A stretch of DNA of 64,000 nucleotides from Campylobacter sp. RM12651 (GTDB lineage Bacteria > Campylobacterota > Campylobacteria > Campylobacterales > Campylobacteraceae): positions 434,001 to 498,000 of the forward strand of contig NZ_CP059600.1 in assembly GCF_022369475.1 (NCBI RefSeq). Direction: 5' to 3'. Shown piece by piece: positions 22,947 to 33,203 of the stretch. Both the position numbers and the translations under genes were made by a program. Below the pieces are notes generated by a model that saw only the letters and a list, made by a program, of their open reading frames with translations, did no database searches and was not told the origin of the DNA. The first letter of the stretch is position 1, and each line of letters begins with the position of its first letter.

Positions 22947-25928
22947 ATGTATAAGATGATATCAAGTATGAAATTAAGCATAATTTTGTTTTTGTTGTTT
23001 GCTTTTGCTAGTGGTTTAGCAACTTTTATAGAAAGCAAATATGGAACTCCTACAGCTTGGGCTTTAATATATGCTAGCTGGTGGTTTGCTGCTATTCAGG
23101 TATTGCTAGGAATTAATTTATTTTTTGCAATATTTAGATATAAAATGTATGAAAAATTACCGCTTTTTATATTCCATCTTAGTTTTTTATTTATGCTACT
23201 TGGCTCGGCACTTACTAGGTATTATGGATTTGAAGGATATATTCATATAAGAGAAAATGAAACTTCAAATATAGTAAGCTCAAGAGAAGCATTTTTTAGT
23301 ATTTCTGCTATGAAAGATAATAAATACTATTCAAGCGATGAGTTTAAATATATAAGCGTAATAGGTCATAATGATGTAGATATTAACTTAGATTTAGATG
23401 GCAAAATAGCTAATTTAAAATTAGAAAAAGTTATTTTACACGCAAAACCAGCTTATAAAGAAGAAATAGGTGGAAAACCTTTCGTATTATTAAATGTTTC
23501 AGGAGAGCAAGGCTCAAGTGCATTAGCCCTTGATGAAGGTAGATTTGTTGTATTAGGAGAAGTTGTAATAGCAAATAAAAAAACTATTTCAATGAATGCT
23601 AAGCTTTTAGAATTTAACGAAAACAAAATTAAAGCGAATTTTGATTTAGAAATATTTGATGTTAAAAATAAGAAAAATATAAAATTATTAGCTGATAATG
23701 AATTTAGCCTTGATGATGGAATGGTAATTTCATTTGAAAATTACAAAATTGGATTTGATAAATTTTACAAAAACGGCGTTAAATACTACGAAGATAGCAA
23801 AGATAGCGAGTATCCAAATGCTTATTTAGTAAAAGTAACTTATGATAATGATAGTTTATACGCATATTTATTTGAAGGAGAAGGACAAAAAATCACTCTA
23901 GCAAATCAAACTTTTAGCATATCTTATACTGCTAAATTACTTGAATTACCATTTAGCTTTACTTTAAACAAATTTGAATTAGAGCGTTATATGGCTTCAA
24001 ATTCTCCGAAATCTTATGCAAGTTATATTAGAATAAATGATGATGAAAGTAAGGATTATAAGATTTATATGAATAATGTATTAGACCATAAAGGTTATAG
24101 ATTTTATCAAAGCTCATACGATAAAGATGAGCTAGGAACTATTTTAAGTGTAAATCAAGACCCAGGCAAAATACCAACTTATATTGGATATTTATTATTA
24201 GGTATAGGATTATTTTTAAACTTGATTTACAAAAACTCACGCTTTATGATTTTAACAAAACGCTTAGCAAAAATGAGTTCATTAGTGCTTTTACTTAGTG
24301 CTTTAACTCCACTTTTACATTCTGATGACATTAATGAAGCTATAGATAATGCTAATAAAAATCTAGCCCCAGTTAGCCTAGAAGAGCATGTAAAAGAATT
24401 AAGCGTTTTACCAGTTCAAAAAGACAATGGAAGAATAGCTCCATTTGGCTCATTAGCACTTGATTTAGTAAATAAAATTCATAAAACAAGCACTTATCAA
24501 GGCAAAGATGCAACAGAGCTTTTAATATGGATTATGAGTGATTTTAAAGACTTTTCTAAAGAAAAATTTATTTATCTAAGCAATCAAGAAATAAGAGATT
24601 TTTTAAATCTTGGCAAGGGTAAATATGCTAGTTTTTACGATTTTTTTCCAAATAATGTATATGCTTTAAAAGATGAAGTTGATAAAGCTTTAAGAACCAA
24701 TCCAAACAAGCGTGGAACTTATGAAAAAGAATTATTAAAAGTTGATGAGCGTTTAAATCTTTTATATTACGCTTCTTTAGGTGGTTATGTAAGAGCTAGT
24801 TTTGAAGATGGTAAAGCTTTAAATGTCTTAGAAACTAGCAAACCTGATTTAAAAGCTTATTTTTTATCATTAATAAATGCAAATAAAGACAATAATTATG
24901 CTTTAAGCTCAAAGATTTTAAATGAGATTAAGGCAAGTCAAGGAACTAATATTGATGAAGCAAAATTTAAATTAGAAATCGCTTTTGATAAGGTAGGGAT
25001 TTTTACAAAATTAAGCCCTGTTTATTTATTAGGTGGTTTAGTGCTATTAATTTTAGTATTTTCAAGAATGATTAGTGGTAAAACAAGTCTAAAAACTGCC
25101 TTTAAAATAGTTTATTATCTAAATATTTTAGTTTTCATAGTTCATACAATTGCACTTGCTATTAGGGGATATTTAAGTGGTCATGCACCTTGGTCAAATT
25201 CTTATGAAAGTTTATTGTATATTTCTTGGGCATTAAGCTTAAGTGGTATTGTATTTTCTAAAAAAAGTCCTATTTCATTATCACTTACTTCAATTCTTGC
25301 AGCTATTGTTTTAATGGTAGCTCATCTTAGTTCAATTGACCCACAAATAGGCAATCTCGCACCTGTTTTACAAAGTTATTGGCTAACAATTCATGTTAGT
25401 ATCATAACTGCTAGTTATGGATTTTTAGGTCTATGTGCTTTACTTGGAATTTTTGTATTAGTTTTATTTATTATGTTAGGAAAAAATAAAAAGCTAAATG
25501 AAAGAATAAAATCAAATATAAAAGAAGCTACAATGATTAACGAAATGGCTATGATTTTAGGCTTATCGTTGCTTACTTTAGGCAATTTCTTAGGTGGTGT
25601 TTGGGCTAATGAATCTTGGGGAAGATATTGGGGCTGGGATAGTAAAGAAACTTGGGCTTTAGTATCTATTTTAGTTTATGCTGCAGTTTTACACATTAGA
25701 ATGATTAAAGGAATAAATAATCAATTTACATTTGCAGTATGCTCTATGTTTGCATATTTGAGTATTATTATGACTTATTTTGGAGTGAATTACTTTTTAA
25801 CAGGTATGCACTCATATGCTGCAGGAGAAGCTGCTAGCGTGCCTATTTATGCTTACATTAGCGTAGGAGTTATGGCGTTATTAGCGATTGTTGCAAGTAA
25901 AAATAAAAAGGAAGCAGAACTTTTATGA
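22947..25928 (+). CDS. ccsBA: Cytochrome c synthetase CcsBA (system II, fused ResB-ResC)
   Basis: A 993-residue inner-membrane protein that brings haem to the periplasm and links it to CxxCH motifs of c-type cytochromes. The N-terminal ResB/CcsB part has membrane helices at about 8-25, 33-58 and 72-92, a large periplasmic domain (about 95-405) and a helix at about 408-428. The C-terminal CcsA part (from about 680) has many helices, conserved His (HAPWSNSYES, His746; LHIRM), and the tryptophan-rich haem-handling loop beginning at Trp886 (ESWGRYWGWDSKETWAL). Epsilonproteobacteria typically carry this fusion. ATG 22947 follows AAGGAATAAC. It overlaps the next gene by 4 nt. It supports the torA cytochrome elsewhere in the window. 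Confidence 0.93.
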   Translation: MYKMISSMKLSIILFLLFAFASGLATFIESKYGTPTAWALIYASWWFAAIQVLLGINLFFAIFRYKMYEKLPLFIFHLSFLFMLLGSALTRYYGFEGYIHIRENETSNIVSSREAFFSISAMKDNKYYSSDEFKYISVIGHNDVDINLDLDGKIANLKLEKVILHAKPAYKEEIGGKPFVLLNVSGEQGSSALALDEGRFVVLGEVVIANKKTISMNAKLLEFNENKIKANFDLEIFDVKNKKNIKLLADNEFSLDDGMVISFENYKIGFDKFYKNGVKYYEDSKDSEYPNAYLVKVTYDNDSLYAYLFEGEGQKITLANQTFSISYTAKLLELPFSFTLNKFELERYMASNSPKSYASYIRINDDESKDYKIYMNNVLDHKGYRFYQSSYDKDELGTILSVNQDPGKIPTYIGYLLLGIGLFLNLIYKNSRFMILTKRLAKMSSLVLLLSALTPLLHSDDINEAIDNANKNLAPVSLEEHVKELSVLPVQKDNGRIAPFGSLALDLVNKIHKTSTYQGKDATELLIWIMSDFKDFSKEKFIYLSNQEIRDFLNLGKGKYASFYDFFPNNVYALKDEVDKALRTNPNKRGTYEKELLKVDERLNLLYYASLGGYVRASFEDGKALNVLETSKPDLKAYFLSLINANKDNNYALSSKILNEIKASQGTNIDEAKFKLEIAFDKVGIFTKLSPVYLLGGLVLLILVFSRMISGKTSLKTAFKIVYYLNILVFIVHTIALAIRGYLSGHAPWSNSYESLLYISWALSLSGIVFSKKSPISLSLTSILAAIVLMVAHLSSIDPQIGNLAPVLQSYWLTIHVSIITASYGFLGLCALLGIFVLVLFIMLGKNKKLNERIKSNIKEATMINEMAMILGLSLLTLGNFLGGVWANESWGRYWGWDSKETWALVSILVYAAVLHIRMIKGINNQFTFAVCSMFAYLSIIMTYFGVNYFLTGMHSYAAGEAASVPIYAYISVGVMALLAIVASKNKKEAELL

Positions 25929-26365
25929 GAGATAATGTATTTATAATTGTCGGCGTAGTAGCTTTTTTAGTAATTATTGCTCTAGTTTTTTATTTTATAA
26001 TTAAGAGCTCAAAAAATAAAGAAAATCAAATTCTTACACAAGAAAAGCAAGAAGTAGTCAAGAAAGTAAATGCTTTAGATGATTTGATAAAAGCAGCAAA
26101 GAGTGCAAAAACTCCAGCTGCTTTAAATAAAGTAGTTTTAGCGTTTTTACAAAGTCAAAGTCTTGAAAATAGAGCAAGTCTTACAACTTTAAGTGAAGAT
26201 GCTAAAAAAAAATTAGGATTTATTAGTGTTGTTTGTGCTAACAAATGTGCTGAAGCAAAATTAATTGCTTTTTTAAATCACGAATTGGGTAAAAAATATC
26301 CAAGTTACAAAAGAGAAATAGATTTATATGAGAATTTAGGACTTGCAAGAAGAAGGATGAAGTAA
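25925..26365 (+). CDS. Single-pass membrane protein, unknown
   Basis: A 146-residue protein with one N-terminal membrane helix (about 4-27: NVFIIVGVVAFLVIIALVFYF) and a cytoplasmic helical domain with two Cys (VVCANKCAEAK). No family recognised. It overlaps ccsBA by 4 nt (ATGA) and directly abuts the permease gene, so all three are probably co-transcribed. Confidence 0.75.
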   Translation: MRDNVFIIVGVVAFLVIIALVFYFIIKSSKNKENQILTQEKQEVVKKVNALDDLIKAAKSAKTPAALNKVVLAFLQSQSLENRASLTTLSEDAKKKLGFISVVCANKCAEAKLIAFLNHELGKKYPSYKREIDLYENLGLARRRMK

Positions 26366-27409
26366 TTGAATAAACTTTATTTTAGGTATCTTGCTAGCCT
26401 TTATCTTAAAAATTGTTTAATTTTTATTATTGCTTTTGTAGGATTTTATTTATTTATAGATATTTTAATTAATTATAAAAAGCTGCATTTAAATACCAAT
26501 ATATTCTTATTATATATTGTATATACAATGCTTACAGCTTTTTATTATATATTGCCAATAGCTTTAATACTTGCTATGATTTTTACAAAAATATCTCTTA
26601 TTAAAAAAAATGAATTTATAGCGTTTTATTCTTTAGGGCTTAGCAAAAACGCAAGTGTTAAGCCTATAATGTTTATAAGTTTAATAATAAGTTTTATCGC
26701 AATTTTTTTAAACTATACAAATATTGCTTATGCAGAAAACTATAAAAGCAATATTTTAAAATACGGATATTTAAGCAAAGAACAAATGGATTTGTTTTTT
26801 AAATATCAAGATGATTATATTTATATAAAAAGTTATGATAAATCTACAATGAATGATATTAAAATTATCAAAAAAACAAATAATGAAATATCTAAAATCA
26901 TTTTAGCAAAAAGAGCAAATTTTATTGATGATAATTGGGTTTTAGAAGATGCAAAAGTTATGGAATTTAAATTAGGAAATAATTTTGATGATACCTTTAT
27001 AATTAATCAAAATTTAGAAAAAGAAATGATTTTAAAAGATTTTAACCCAAGTTTGCTTGATAATTTAGGCACTGATGATAGCTCTTTAAAAGACGCATTT
27101 TTTTATCTTAATAATTTTGAAGCTAATAAAAACATAGCAAGAGCTAGTATTTATAAGCAAAGTATATTTTTATTATATGCTCCATTTTTTATGCTTATAA
27201 TTTTTTACAATATTCCTATTATGCCAAGATATAATGATTTAAATATCTATGCTTTAACATATACAAGTTTATCTTTATTAGTTTATGGAGTTTTATTTTT
27301 GCTATTAAGATTTGCTAGTAATGGTAGTATAAATCCTGAACTAGCTATTCTTTTGCCAATAAGTATAATTATTGTATATTCATTAATGAAGTTTAATAAA
27401 AATAAGTGA
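26366..27409 (+). CDS. LptF/LptG-family permease
   Basis: A 347-residue membrane protein of the YjgP/YjgQ family, the permease subunits that, with LptB, pull lipopolysaccharide or lipooligosaccharide out of the inner membrane. Helices lie at about 15-33, 50-75 and 95-118, then a periplasmic beta-type domain (about 130-245), and three more helices at about 262-345. The start is TTG 26366, directly after the stop of the preceding gene, with GAAGGATG upstream. A permease of this family precedes lysA in C. jejuni. Whether it is LptF or LptG cannot be told here. Confidence 0.82.
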   Translation: MNKLYFRYLASLYLKNCLIFIIAFVGFYLFIDILINYKKLHLNTNIFLLYIVYTMLTAFYYILPIALILAMIFTKISLIKKNEFIAFYSLGLSKNASVKPIMFISLIISFIAIFLNYTNIAYAENYKSNILKYGYLSKEQMDLFFKYQDDYIYIKSYDKSTMNDIKIIKKTNNEISKIILAKRANFIDDNWVLEDAKVMEFKLGNNFDDTFIINQNLEKEMILKDFNPSLLDNLGTDDSSLKDAFFYLNNFEANKNIARASIYKQSIFLLYAPFFMLIIFYNIPIMPRYNDLNIYALTYTSLSLLVYGVLFLLLRFASNGSINPELAILLPISIIIVYSLMKFNKNK

Positions 27410-27427
27410 TTATAAAAGGAGCAAAAA

Positions 27428-28639
27428 ATGGACTTTTTAAAACTTGCAAATGGTATTAATACACCTTTTTATTTGTATGATTTTAACGAGATTGAAAATA
27501 GATTTAATAGTATTAAAAAAGCATTTAGTGGAGCTAAAAATAATATTTTTTACGCGGTTAAGGCTAATTCAAATTTATCTTTATTAAAGTTTTTAGCGAA
27601 TTTAGATAGTGGATTTGATTGTGTTAGTGCAAATGAGATTAGAAGAGCTTTAAAAGTAGGTGCTAAACCTTATAAAATAATTTTTAGTGGGGTTGGTAAA
27701 AGTGCAAGTGAATTAGAATTTGCAATAGAGCAAAAAATACTTTATATAAATGTAGAAAGTAGTGCTGAATTAGAGCTTTTAGAAAGTATTGCAAAGAGTA
27801 AAAACCAAGTAGTAAATATAAGTATTCGTGTAAATCCTAATATAGATGCAAAAACCCATCCTTATATTTCAACAGGTCTTAAAGAAAACAAATTCGGAGT
27901 TAGCCTAGATAATGCTAGGGCTATGTTTTTAAAAGCACATAAATCAGATTATTTAAATCCAGTAGGAGTTCATTTTCATATAGGTTCAAATATCTTAGAA
28001 TTAAGTAGTATCATCCAAGCTGCTATTTTGGTAGAAAAATTTATAAAAGAGCTAAATACCGCAGGGCTAAATATTAAGTTTTTTGATATTGGTGGCGGAG
28101 TTGGTATCAAATACAAAAATGATGAAATCGAGCCTAATTTAGATGAGTTTGCACATATGATTAAAAATATTGCAAAAGCACAAGATTTGACAATTTGCTG
28201 TGAGCCAGGTCGCTATATTGTAGGAAATGCAGGTTATTTAGTAAGCAAGGTTTTATATGAAAAAATTAACGAAGGAAAAAGATTTGTAATATGCGATGCT
28301 TCTATGTGTGAACTAATTCGCCCAAGTTTATACGAAGCATATCACGAGATTTTAAGCTTTCCTAGTGTAAATAAGCTAAATGAAAGTAGCAAGGCTGATT
28401 TAGTTGGTGGAGTTTGTGAAAGTGGAGATTTCTTAGCAAAAGATATAGTTTTACCACCTTTAATGGCAAATGATTTAGTAGTTATTAAAAGTTCAGGAGC
28501 TTACGGATTTGTAATGAGCTCAAATTATAATTCAAGAACAAAGGTTGCTGAATATTCTTTATACAACAATGAGTTAAAATTAATAAATAAAGCTCAAAGT
28601 TTTGATGAATTAATAGCTAATGAATTATCTTGTTTGTGA
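27428..28639 (+). CDS. lysA: Diaminopimelate decarboxylase
   Basis: A 403-residue PLP enzyme that removes CO2 from meso-diaminopimelate to give lysine, the last step of that pathway, in the cytoplasm. Visible are IFYAVKANSN with the PLP lysine at residue 45, the FDIGGGVG phosphate loop, CEPGRYIVG, the active-site VCESGD with Cys, and the C-terminal GAYGFVMSSNYNSR. AAAGGAG precedes ATG. pheA starts 7 nt after the stop. Confidence 0.95.
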   Translation: MDFLKLANGINTPFYLYDFNEIENRFNSIKKAFSGAKNNIFYAVKANSNLSLLKFLANLDSGFDCVSANEIRRALKVGAKPYKIIFSGVGKSASELEFAIEQKILYINVESSAELELLESIAKSKNQVVNISIRVNPNIDAKTHPYISTGLKENKFGVSLDNARAMFLKAHKSDYLNPVGVHFHIGSNILELSSIIQAAILVEKFIKELNTAGLNIKFFDIGGGVGIKYKNDEIEPNLDEFAHMIKNIAKAQDLTICCEPGRYIVGNAGYLVSKVLYEKINEGKRFVICDASMCELIRPSLYEAYHEILSFPSVNKLNESSKADLVGGVCESGDFLAKDIVLPPLMANDLVVIKSSGAYGFVMSSNYNSRTKVAEYSLYNNELKLINKAQSFDELIANELSCL

Positions 28640-28646
28640 GTATATT

Positions 28647-29708
28647 ATGAATTTAGAAGAAATTAGACAAAATATAAATAAAATTGATGATGAAATAATT
28701 AAATTATTAAATCAAAGAATGGAATTTGTAAAGCAAGTTGGTATTTTAAAGCATAATGAAGGTAGTCCAATTTATCGTCCTGTAAGAGAAAACGAGATAA
28801 TAAATAGACTAAGTGAAAACAGCAAAGGCTTATTAGAAAAAGACGCAATTAAAGCAATTTATCAAGAGATTTTTGCAATTTCAAGAAATCTTGAATTACC
28901 ACAAAGAGTTGCGTTTTTAGGTCCAATTGGCACTTATACTCATCAAGCAGCAAGATTATGGTTTGGAGCACTTAGTGAATATATTGAGATTGCTACTATT
29001 GAAGATGTTTTTGTTAGTTTAAATAACGATGAAGTATCTTATGCAGTAGTTCCTATAGAAAACAATACAGAAGGTGGAGTTGGAGCTACTCTTGATTGTC
29101 TTGCAAAATACGATGATATTTTGATTTTTGCTGAAAATTATTTAGATATTCATCATTCATTCGCAAGCACAACTGATGATATAAGAGATATTAAAGTGAT
29201 TTTTTCTCATCCACAAGGCTATAATCAGTGTAAAAAATTCTTAGAAGCTCATAATATTTTAGACATTGAGTTTGTCCCTACAAAAAGCACAGCCGCTGCT
29301 GCAAAATTAGCAAAAGATACGCCAAACTCAGCTGCAATTTGCTCAAAAATTGCAGCAAAATTAAGCGATTTGCCTTTAATGTTTGAATGTATTGAAGATA
29401 ATAAGGCAAATAAAACTAGATTTTTAGTGCTTAGCAAACATTCTTGCGAAAAATCAAGCAATTCTAAAACATCAATTCTAGCAAATACAGCACATAAAGC
29501 AGGTGCTTTAGTTGATTTGCTTAATGAGTTTAAAGAAGCAAATATCAACTTAACTAAAATTGAATCAAGACCTTTAAAGAAAAAAGAATTTGAATATAGT
29601 TTTTTTATTGATTTTGACGGACATATTGATGATTTGAATGTGCAAAAAATCTTAAAAAATAAAACAAATATAAAATGGCTTGGCTCATATTTAAAGAATG
29701 ATAAATGA
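28647..29708 (+). CDS. pheA: Bifunctional chorismate mutase / prephenate dehydratase
   Basis: A 353-residue fusion that makes prephenate from chorismate and then phenylpyruvate, for phenylalanine synthesis. An AroQ-type chorismate mutase domain (about 1-85: LEEIRQNINKIDDEIIKLLN, RPVRENEI) is joined to prephenate dehydratase (about 95-270: FLGPIGTYTHQAA, PIENNTEGGV, TRFLVL) and an ACT domain (about 280-350) with the ESRP motif that binds phenylalanine as feedback inhibitor. I choose ATG 28647; an ATG at 28620 would lie within lysA. In C. jejuni hisC follows pheA; here fliF overlaps pheA by 4 nt. Confidence 0.95.
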   Translation: MNLEEIRQNINKIDDEIIKLLNQRMEFVKQVGILKHNEGSPIYRPVRENEIINRLSENSKGLLEKDAIKAIYQEIFAISRNLELPQRVAFLGPIGTYTHQAARLWFGALSEYIEIATIEDVFVSLNNDEVSYAVVPIENNTEGGVGATLDCLAKYDDILIFAENYLDIHHSFASTTDDIRDIKVIFSHPQGYNQCKKFLEAHNILDIEFVPTKSTAAAAKLAKDTPNSAAICSKIAAKLSDLPLMFECIEDNKANKTRFLVLSKHSCEKSSNSKTSILANTAHKAGALVDLLNEFKEANINLTKIESRPLKKKEFEYSFFIDFDGHIDDLNVQKILKNKTNIKWLGSYLKNDK

Positions 29709-31393
29709 TTAAGCAATTTTTACAAGGAATAGGCAAGTTCTATTCGGGTTTAGAAAAAAAACAAAAACTAACTATATTAGCAGCCATTATTGCAACCGTT
29801 GCTTTTATAGTTTTTTTACTCGTATATAATTCTGGTAATAATAAAAACTACTCTGGATATTCTGTTTTATTTGATGAATTAGATACTAAAAATTCAGCTG
29901 CAGTTGTGTCAATATTAGAAAAAAATCAGATAAATTATATTTTAAAAGATGAAAGCACCATTTTAGTTCCAAGTGCTGATGTTTATAAGCAGCGTTTAGA
30001 AGTGGCAAGTGCTGGAATTTTAAAGGATAATAAAGTAGGTTTTGAGATTTTTGATAAACAAGAATTTGGAGCTACTGATGAAGAACAAAAAATCAAGTTT
30101 AAAAGAGCTTTAGAAGGCGAATTAGCAAGAACAATTGAGAGCTTAAATCCTATTAATAAAGCTACAGTTCATATTGCTTTTGGTAAAGAATCTTTATTTG
30201 TAAAAGAAAAAGAGCCACCAACAGCTTCAGTAGTTTTAAATATTAAAATGGGTATGAAATTAGGTCAAAAGCAAGTTTTAGGGATTAAAAATTTAATAGC
30301 ATCATCAGTAGCTGGTTTAAGTGTTGAGAATGTTAAAATAATTGATCAAAATGGAGTTAATTTAGGTGCTGATGAAGTAGGGCTTGATGTAGATGAATTA
30401 AACGCACAAATAAATTATAAAAAAGAATATGAAAATTCATTAGAGCAAAAGATTATAAATGTTTTAGCACCTGTTCTTGGTGGTTGGGATAGAGTTGTTG
30501 CTAGAGTTAATGCTGATTTTAATTTTGATAAGGCAAATAGTCAAAGTGAAGTGTTTGACCCAAATTCAGTCGCTAGAAGTGAGCAAAGTTTAGAAGAGAA
30601 AAAAGAAGGCAAAAAAGGCAAAGAAGTAGGCGGAGTGCCAGGAGCAATATCAAATATTGGACCTGTTCAAGGCATTGAAGATGGAGAAAATAAAGAAAGT
30701 TATAGCAAAAATCAAAGCACAATTAATTATGAAATATCTAAAAAAATTACAACCATCAAAGGTCAATTTGCAACCTTAAATAGAATTAGTGCAGCAGTAG
30801 TAGTAGATGGAAAATACGAAATTGATGAAAATGGCGAAGTAAAATATGTAGCAATTAGCGATGATGAGCTTAAAAAATTACAAGGTTTGGTAAAAAACGC
30901 AATAGGATTTAATGATACTAGAGGAGATAGTGTTAGTGTTGATAATATTAGATTTAATAATATTAAAGCTCCAGTTCCACCATCAATTAAAATTACTAAT
31001 TTCTTAGAAAGCTATATAATGCCGTTTATCCCACCTGCAAAATATATTTTTGCTATGGTGTTAATGTTTATATTTTATAAAAAGGTTATATCTCCGTTTA
31101 TTAAGAAAATGCTTGAGGATAAGGTATTTACACCTGAAGAATTAGAAGAAATTAGGCGTGAAGAAGGTGCTGATGATGAAGAAGATGCGATAGAAAAATA
31201 TCAGCAAGCTAAGAAAAGAGTTGAAGAACAACTTGGAATTGATGCTGGATTTAGTGAAGATGAATTACAATATGATATTTTACTTGAAAAATTAAAAACT
31301 ATTAGCACAGAAAAAAGTGATGAGGTTGCTATGCTATTTAAAAGTTTATTAAAAAACGATGCTGAATTTAATCAATCTCAAAAGGAAATGTAA
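29705..31393 (+). CDS. fliF: Flagellar MS-ring protein FliF
   Basis: A 562-residue protein of usual length that forms the membrane ring on which the flagellar motor and export gate are built. Two membrane helices, at about 22-43 and 438-457, flank a large periplasmic part with the YscJ/FliF ring-building domains (RALEGELARTIESL, PPTASVVLNIKMG). A Gly/Lys-rich linker lies at about 300-320, and a cytoplasmic C-terminus binds FliG. The start overlaps the pheA stop as ATGA, and the stop shares a base with the fliG start. Confidence 0.96.
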   Translation: MIKQFLQGIGKFYSGLEKKQKLTILAAIIATVAFIVFLLVYNSGNNKNYSGYSVLFDELDTKNSAAVVSILEKNQINYILKDESTILVPSADVYKQRLEVASAGILKDNKVGFEIFDKQEFGATDEEQKIKFKRALEGELARTIESLNPINKATVHIAFGKESLFVKEKEPPTASVVLNIKMGMKLGQKQVLGIKNLIASSVAGLSVENVKIIDQNGVNLGADEVGLDVDELNAQINYKKEYENSLEQKIINVLAPVLGGWDRVVARVNADFNFDKANSQSEVFDPNSVARSEQSLEEKKEGKKGKEVGGVPGAISNIGPVQGIEDGENKESYSKNQSTINYEISKKITTIKGQFATLNRISAAVVVDGKYEIDENGEVKYVAISDDELKKLQGLVKNAIGFNDTRGDSVSVDNIRFNNIKAPVPPSIKITNFLESYIMPFIPPAKYIFAMVLMFIFYKKVISPFIKKMLEDKVFTPEELEEIRREEGADDEEDAIEKYQQAKKRVEEQLGIDAGFSEDELQYDILLEKLKTISTEKSDEVAMLFKSLLKNDAEFNQSQKEM

Positions 31394-32421
31394 TGGCAAA
31401 TTTAAGCAACGAACAAAAAAGCTTATATAATGATTTAAGTATTTTAGAAAAAATTGCAATATTTTTGGTTCTAATGGGAGAAGAGCCAAGCACACTAATA
31501 TTTTCAAATCTTGATACAGATATGGTAATTGAAATCACAAAATATATTGCAAGTGCAAAGCAAGTCGATAGGGCAGTAGCTACTGCTGTATTAGAAGAAT
31601 TTCACGCTTTACTTAAGTCAAATCAGTATATTAAAAATGGTGGTTTGGAATTTGCTAAAGAGATTTTATACAATACTTATGGGATTGAAGAAGCTGAAAA
31701 AATCTTATCAAAATTAGCAAAAACTTTAGATGGAAATCAAGCATTTTCTTATCTTAGCAATATTAAACCTCAACAATTAGCTGACTTTATCGTAAATGAA
31801 TATCCACAAACAATAGCTTTAATTATTGCACATATGGAGCCTACTAGAGCAGCTGAGACTTTAGAGTTTTTTGAAGATAATTTAAGAAGTGAAGTAATCC
31901 ATAGAATTGCTACTTTAGGTGATATTAGCCCAAGTATTATTAAAAGAGTTTCAACCGTTTTAGAGAGTAAATTACAATCTCTTACATCTTATAAAGTTGA
32001 AGTTGGAGGGACTAGAGCAGTTGCTGAAGTGCTTAATCGTCTAGGTCAAAAATCAAGCAAATCAACTATTGCATATTTAGAGCAAACTGATGAAAAACTT
32101 GCAACTACTATTAAAGATATGATGTTTACTTTTGATGATATTACTAAATTAGGCACAACAGCAATTAGAGAGATATTAAAAGTAGCTGATAAAAAAGATT
32201 TAATGATAGCTTTAAAAGGAAGCACGGAAGATTTAAAAGGTATGTTTTTATCTAATATGAGCCAAAGAGCAGCAGAGAGTTTTAATGAAGAAATGGGATT
32301 TTTAGGTGCTGTTAGGGTAAAAGATGTAGAAGAAGCACAAAGAAAAATCGTTGAAGTTGTTCAAAAGCTTAATGAAAGTGGAGTAATACAATTAGGCGAA
32401 AGTGATGAGATGATAGAATGA
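31393..32421 (+). CDS. fliG: Flagellar motor switch protein FliG
   Basis: A 342-residue protein of the C-ring that couples stator torque to rotation. It shows the N-terminal FliF-binding domain, the middle ARM-like domain with the EHPQ-like region (NEYPQTIALIIAHMEP) and the C-terminal torque domain with charged helix (TFDDITKLGTTAIREILKV). It is of normal length and starts in the fliF stop (TAATG). Confidence 0.96.
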   Translation: MANLSNEQKSLYNDLSILEKIAIFLVLMGEEPSTLIFSNLDTDMVIEITKYIASAKQVDRAVATAVLEEFHALLKSNQYIKNGGLEFAKEILYNTYGIEEAEKILSKLAKTLDGNQAFSYLSNIKPQQLADFIVNEYPQTIALIIAHMEPTRAAETLEFFEDNLRSEVIHRIATLGDISPSIIKRVSTVLESKLQSLTSYKVEVGGTRAVAEVLNRLGQKSSKSTIAYLEQTDEKLATTIKDMMFTFDDITKLGTTAIREILKVADKKDLMIALKGSTEDLKGMFLSNMSQRAAESFNEEMGFLGAVRVKDVEEAQRKIVEVVQKLNESGVIQLGESDEMIE

Positions 32422-33203
32422 TGAAAACTATTATTGATAATAAAGCCAAAGAGCATCATATTCAAAATTATAAATTTAAAATTCTAAGCTCGTTTGATAC
32501 CGATACAAGTGAAGAGCAGCTTAGTGAAGTTATTGAAACTCCACAAGAAATAAAAGAAGAGCCTGTAATAATTAAAGAAATTACTCCGCCACCACCACCG
32601 CCACCAAATCCAATCAATGAAGAAATGCTTAAAAAAATGGAAACTTTAAGCGATAATGTAGTAAAACTTCAAATGAAACTTGAAAAACAAGAAGAAGAAT
32701 TTGAAAAAAGACTTTTAAATGAGATTGAAATAGCTAAAAAAAACGCTTATGAAGAAGGTTTAAACGCAGGTAAATCTCAAAATGAAGATAAAATAAACGA
32801 GCTTAGTATAAATGTATCAAATAGTATTAAAAAGCTTGAAAATAAATGCCAAGAATTAAGTGATTTTTGTGAAAAAACAAAAAGCGATTTAAACGAAGCT
32901 GCTTATTTAATAGCTAAAGAAGTAGTAAATAAAGAGCTAGAAACAAGTTCAGCAAAAATTGCTCTAGCTTATGCAAATACGATAATGCAAGGAATTGATA
33001 AAAGCATTAAGATTAAAATCAGTGTAAATCCTAAGGATTTTGATTATTTAAATAAAGAATTAAGTTCAAATAGGATTGAAATCTTAGCTGATGATGCTAT
33101 TAATAAGGGTTGTTTGATTATTAATTCAGATACATTAAATACTCAAATTAACTTAAAAGAAAGATTAGCACAAGCAAGGAGTATGATATTAGATGAAGCG
33201 TAA
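32418..33203 (+). CDS. fliH: Flagellar export regulator FliH
   Basis: A 261-residue partner of the export ATPase FliI. It has an N-terminal region with a Pro run (about 56-63), a long coiled coil (about 70-150: MEKLEKQEEEF-type heptads, EEGLNAGKSQ) and the conserved C-terminal FliH/NolV domain (AAYLIAKEVVNKEL, KISVNPKDFDYL, CLIINSDTLNTQI). ATG ATG at 32418/32421 overlaps the fliG stop. It overlaps dxs by 11 nt. Confidence 0.9.
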   Translation: MMKTIIDNKAKEHHIQNYKFKILSSFDTDTSEEQLSEVIETPQEIKEEPVIIKEITPPPPPPPNPINEEMLKKMETLSDNVVKLQMKLEKQEEEFEKRLLNEIEIAKKNAYEEGLNAGKSQNEDKINELSINVSNSIKKLENKCQELSDFCEKTKSDLNEAAYLIAKEVVNKELETSSAKIALAYANTIMQGIDKSIKIKISVNPKDFDYLNKELSSNRIEILADDAINKGCLIINSDTLNTQINLKERLAQARSMILDEA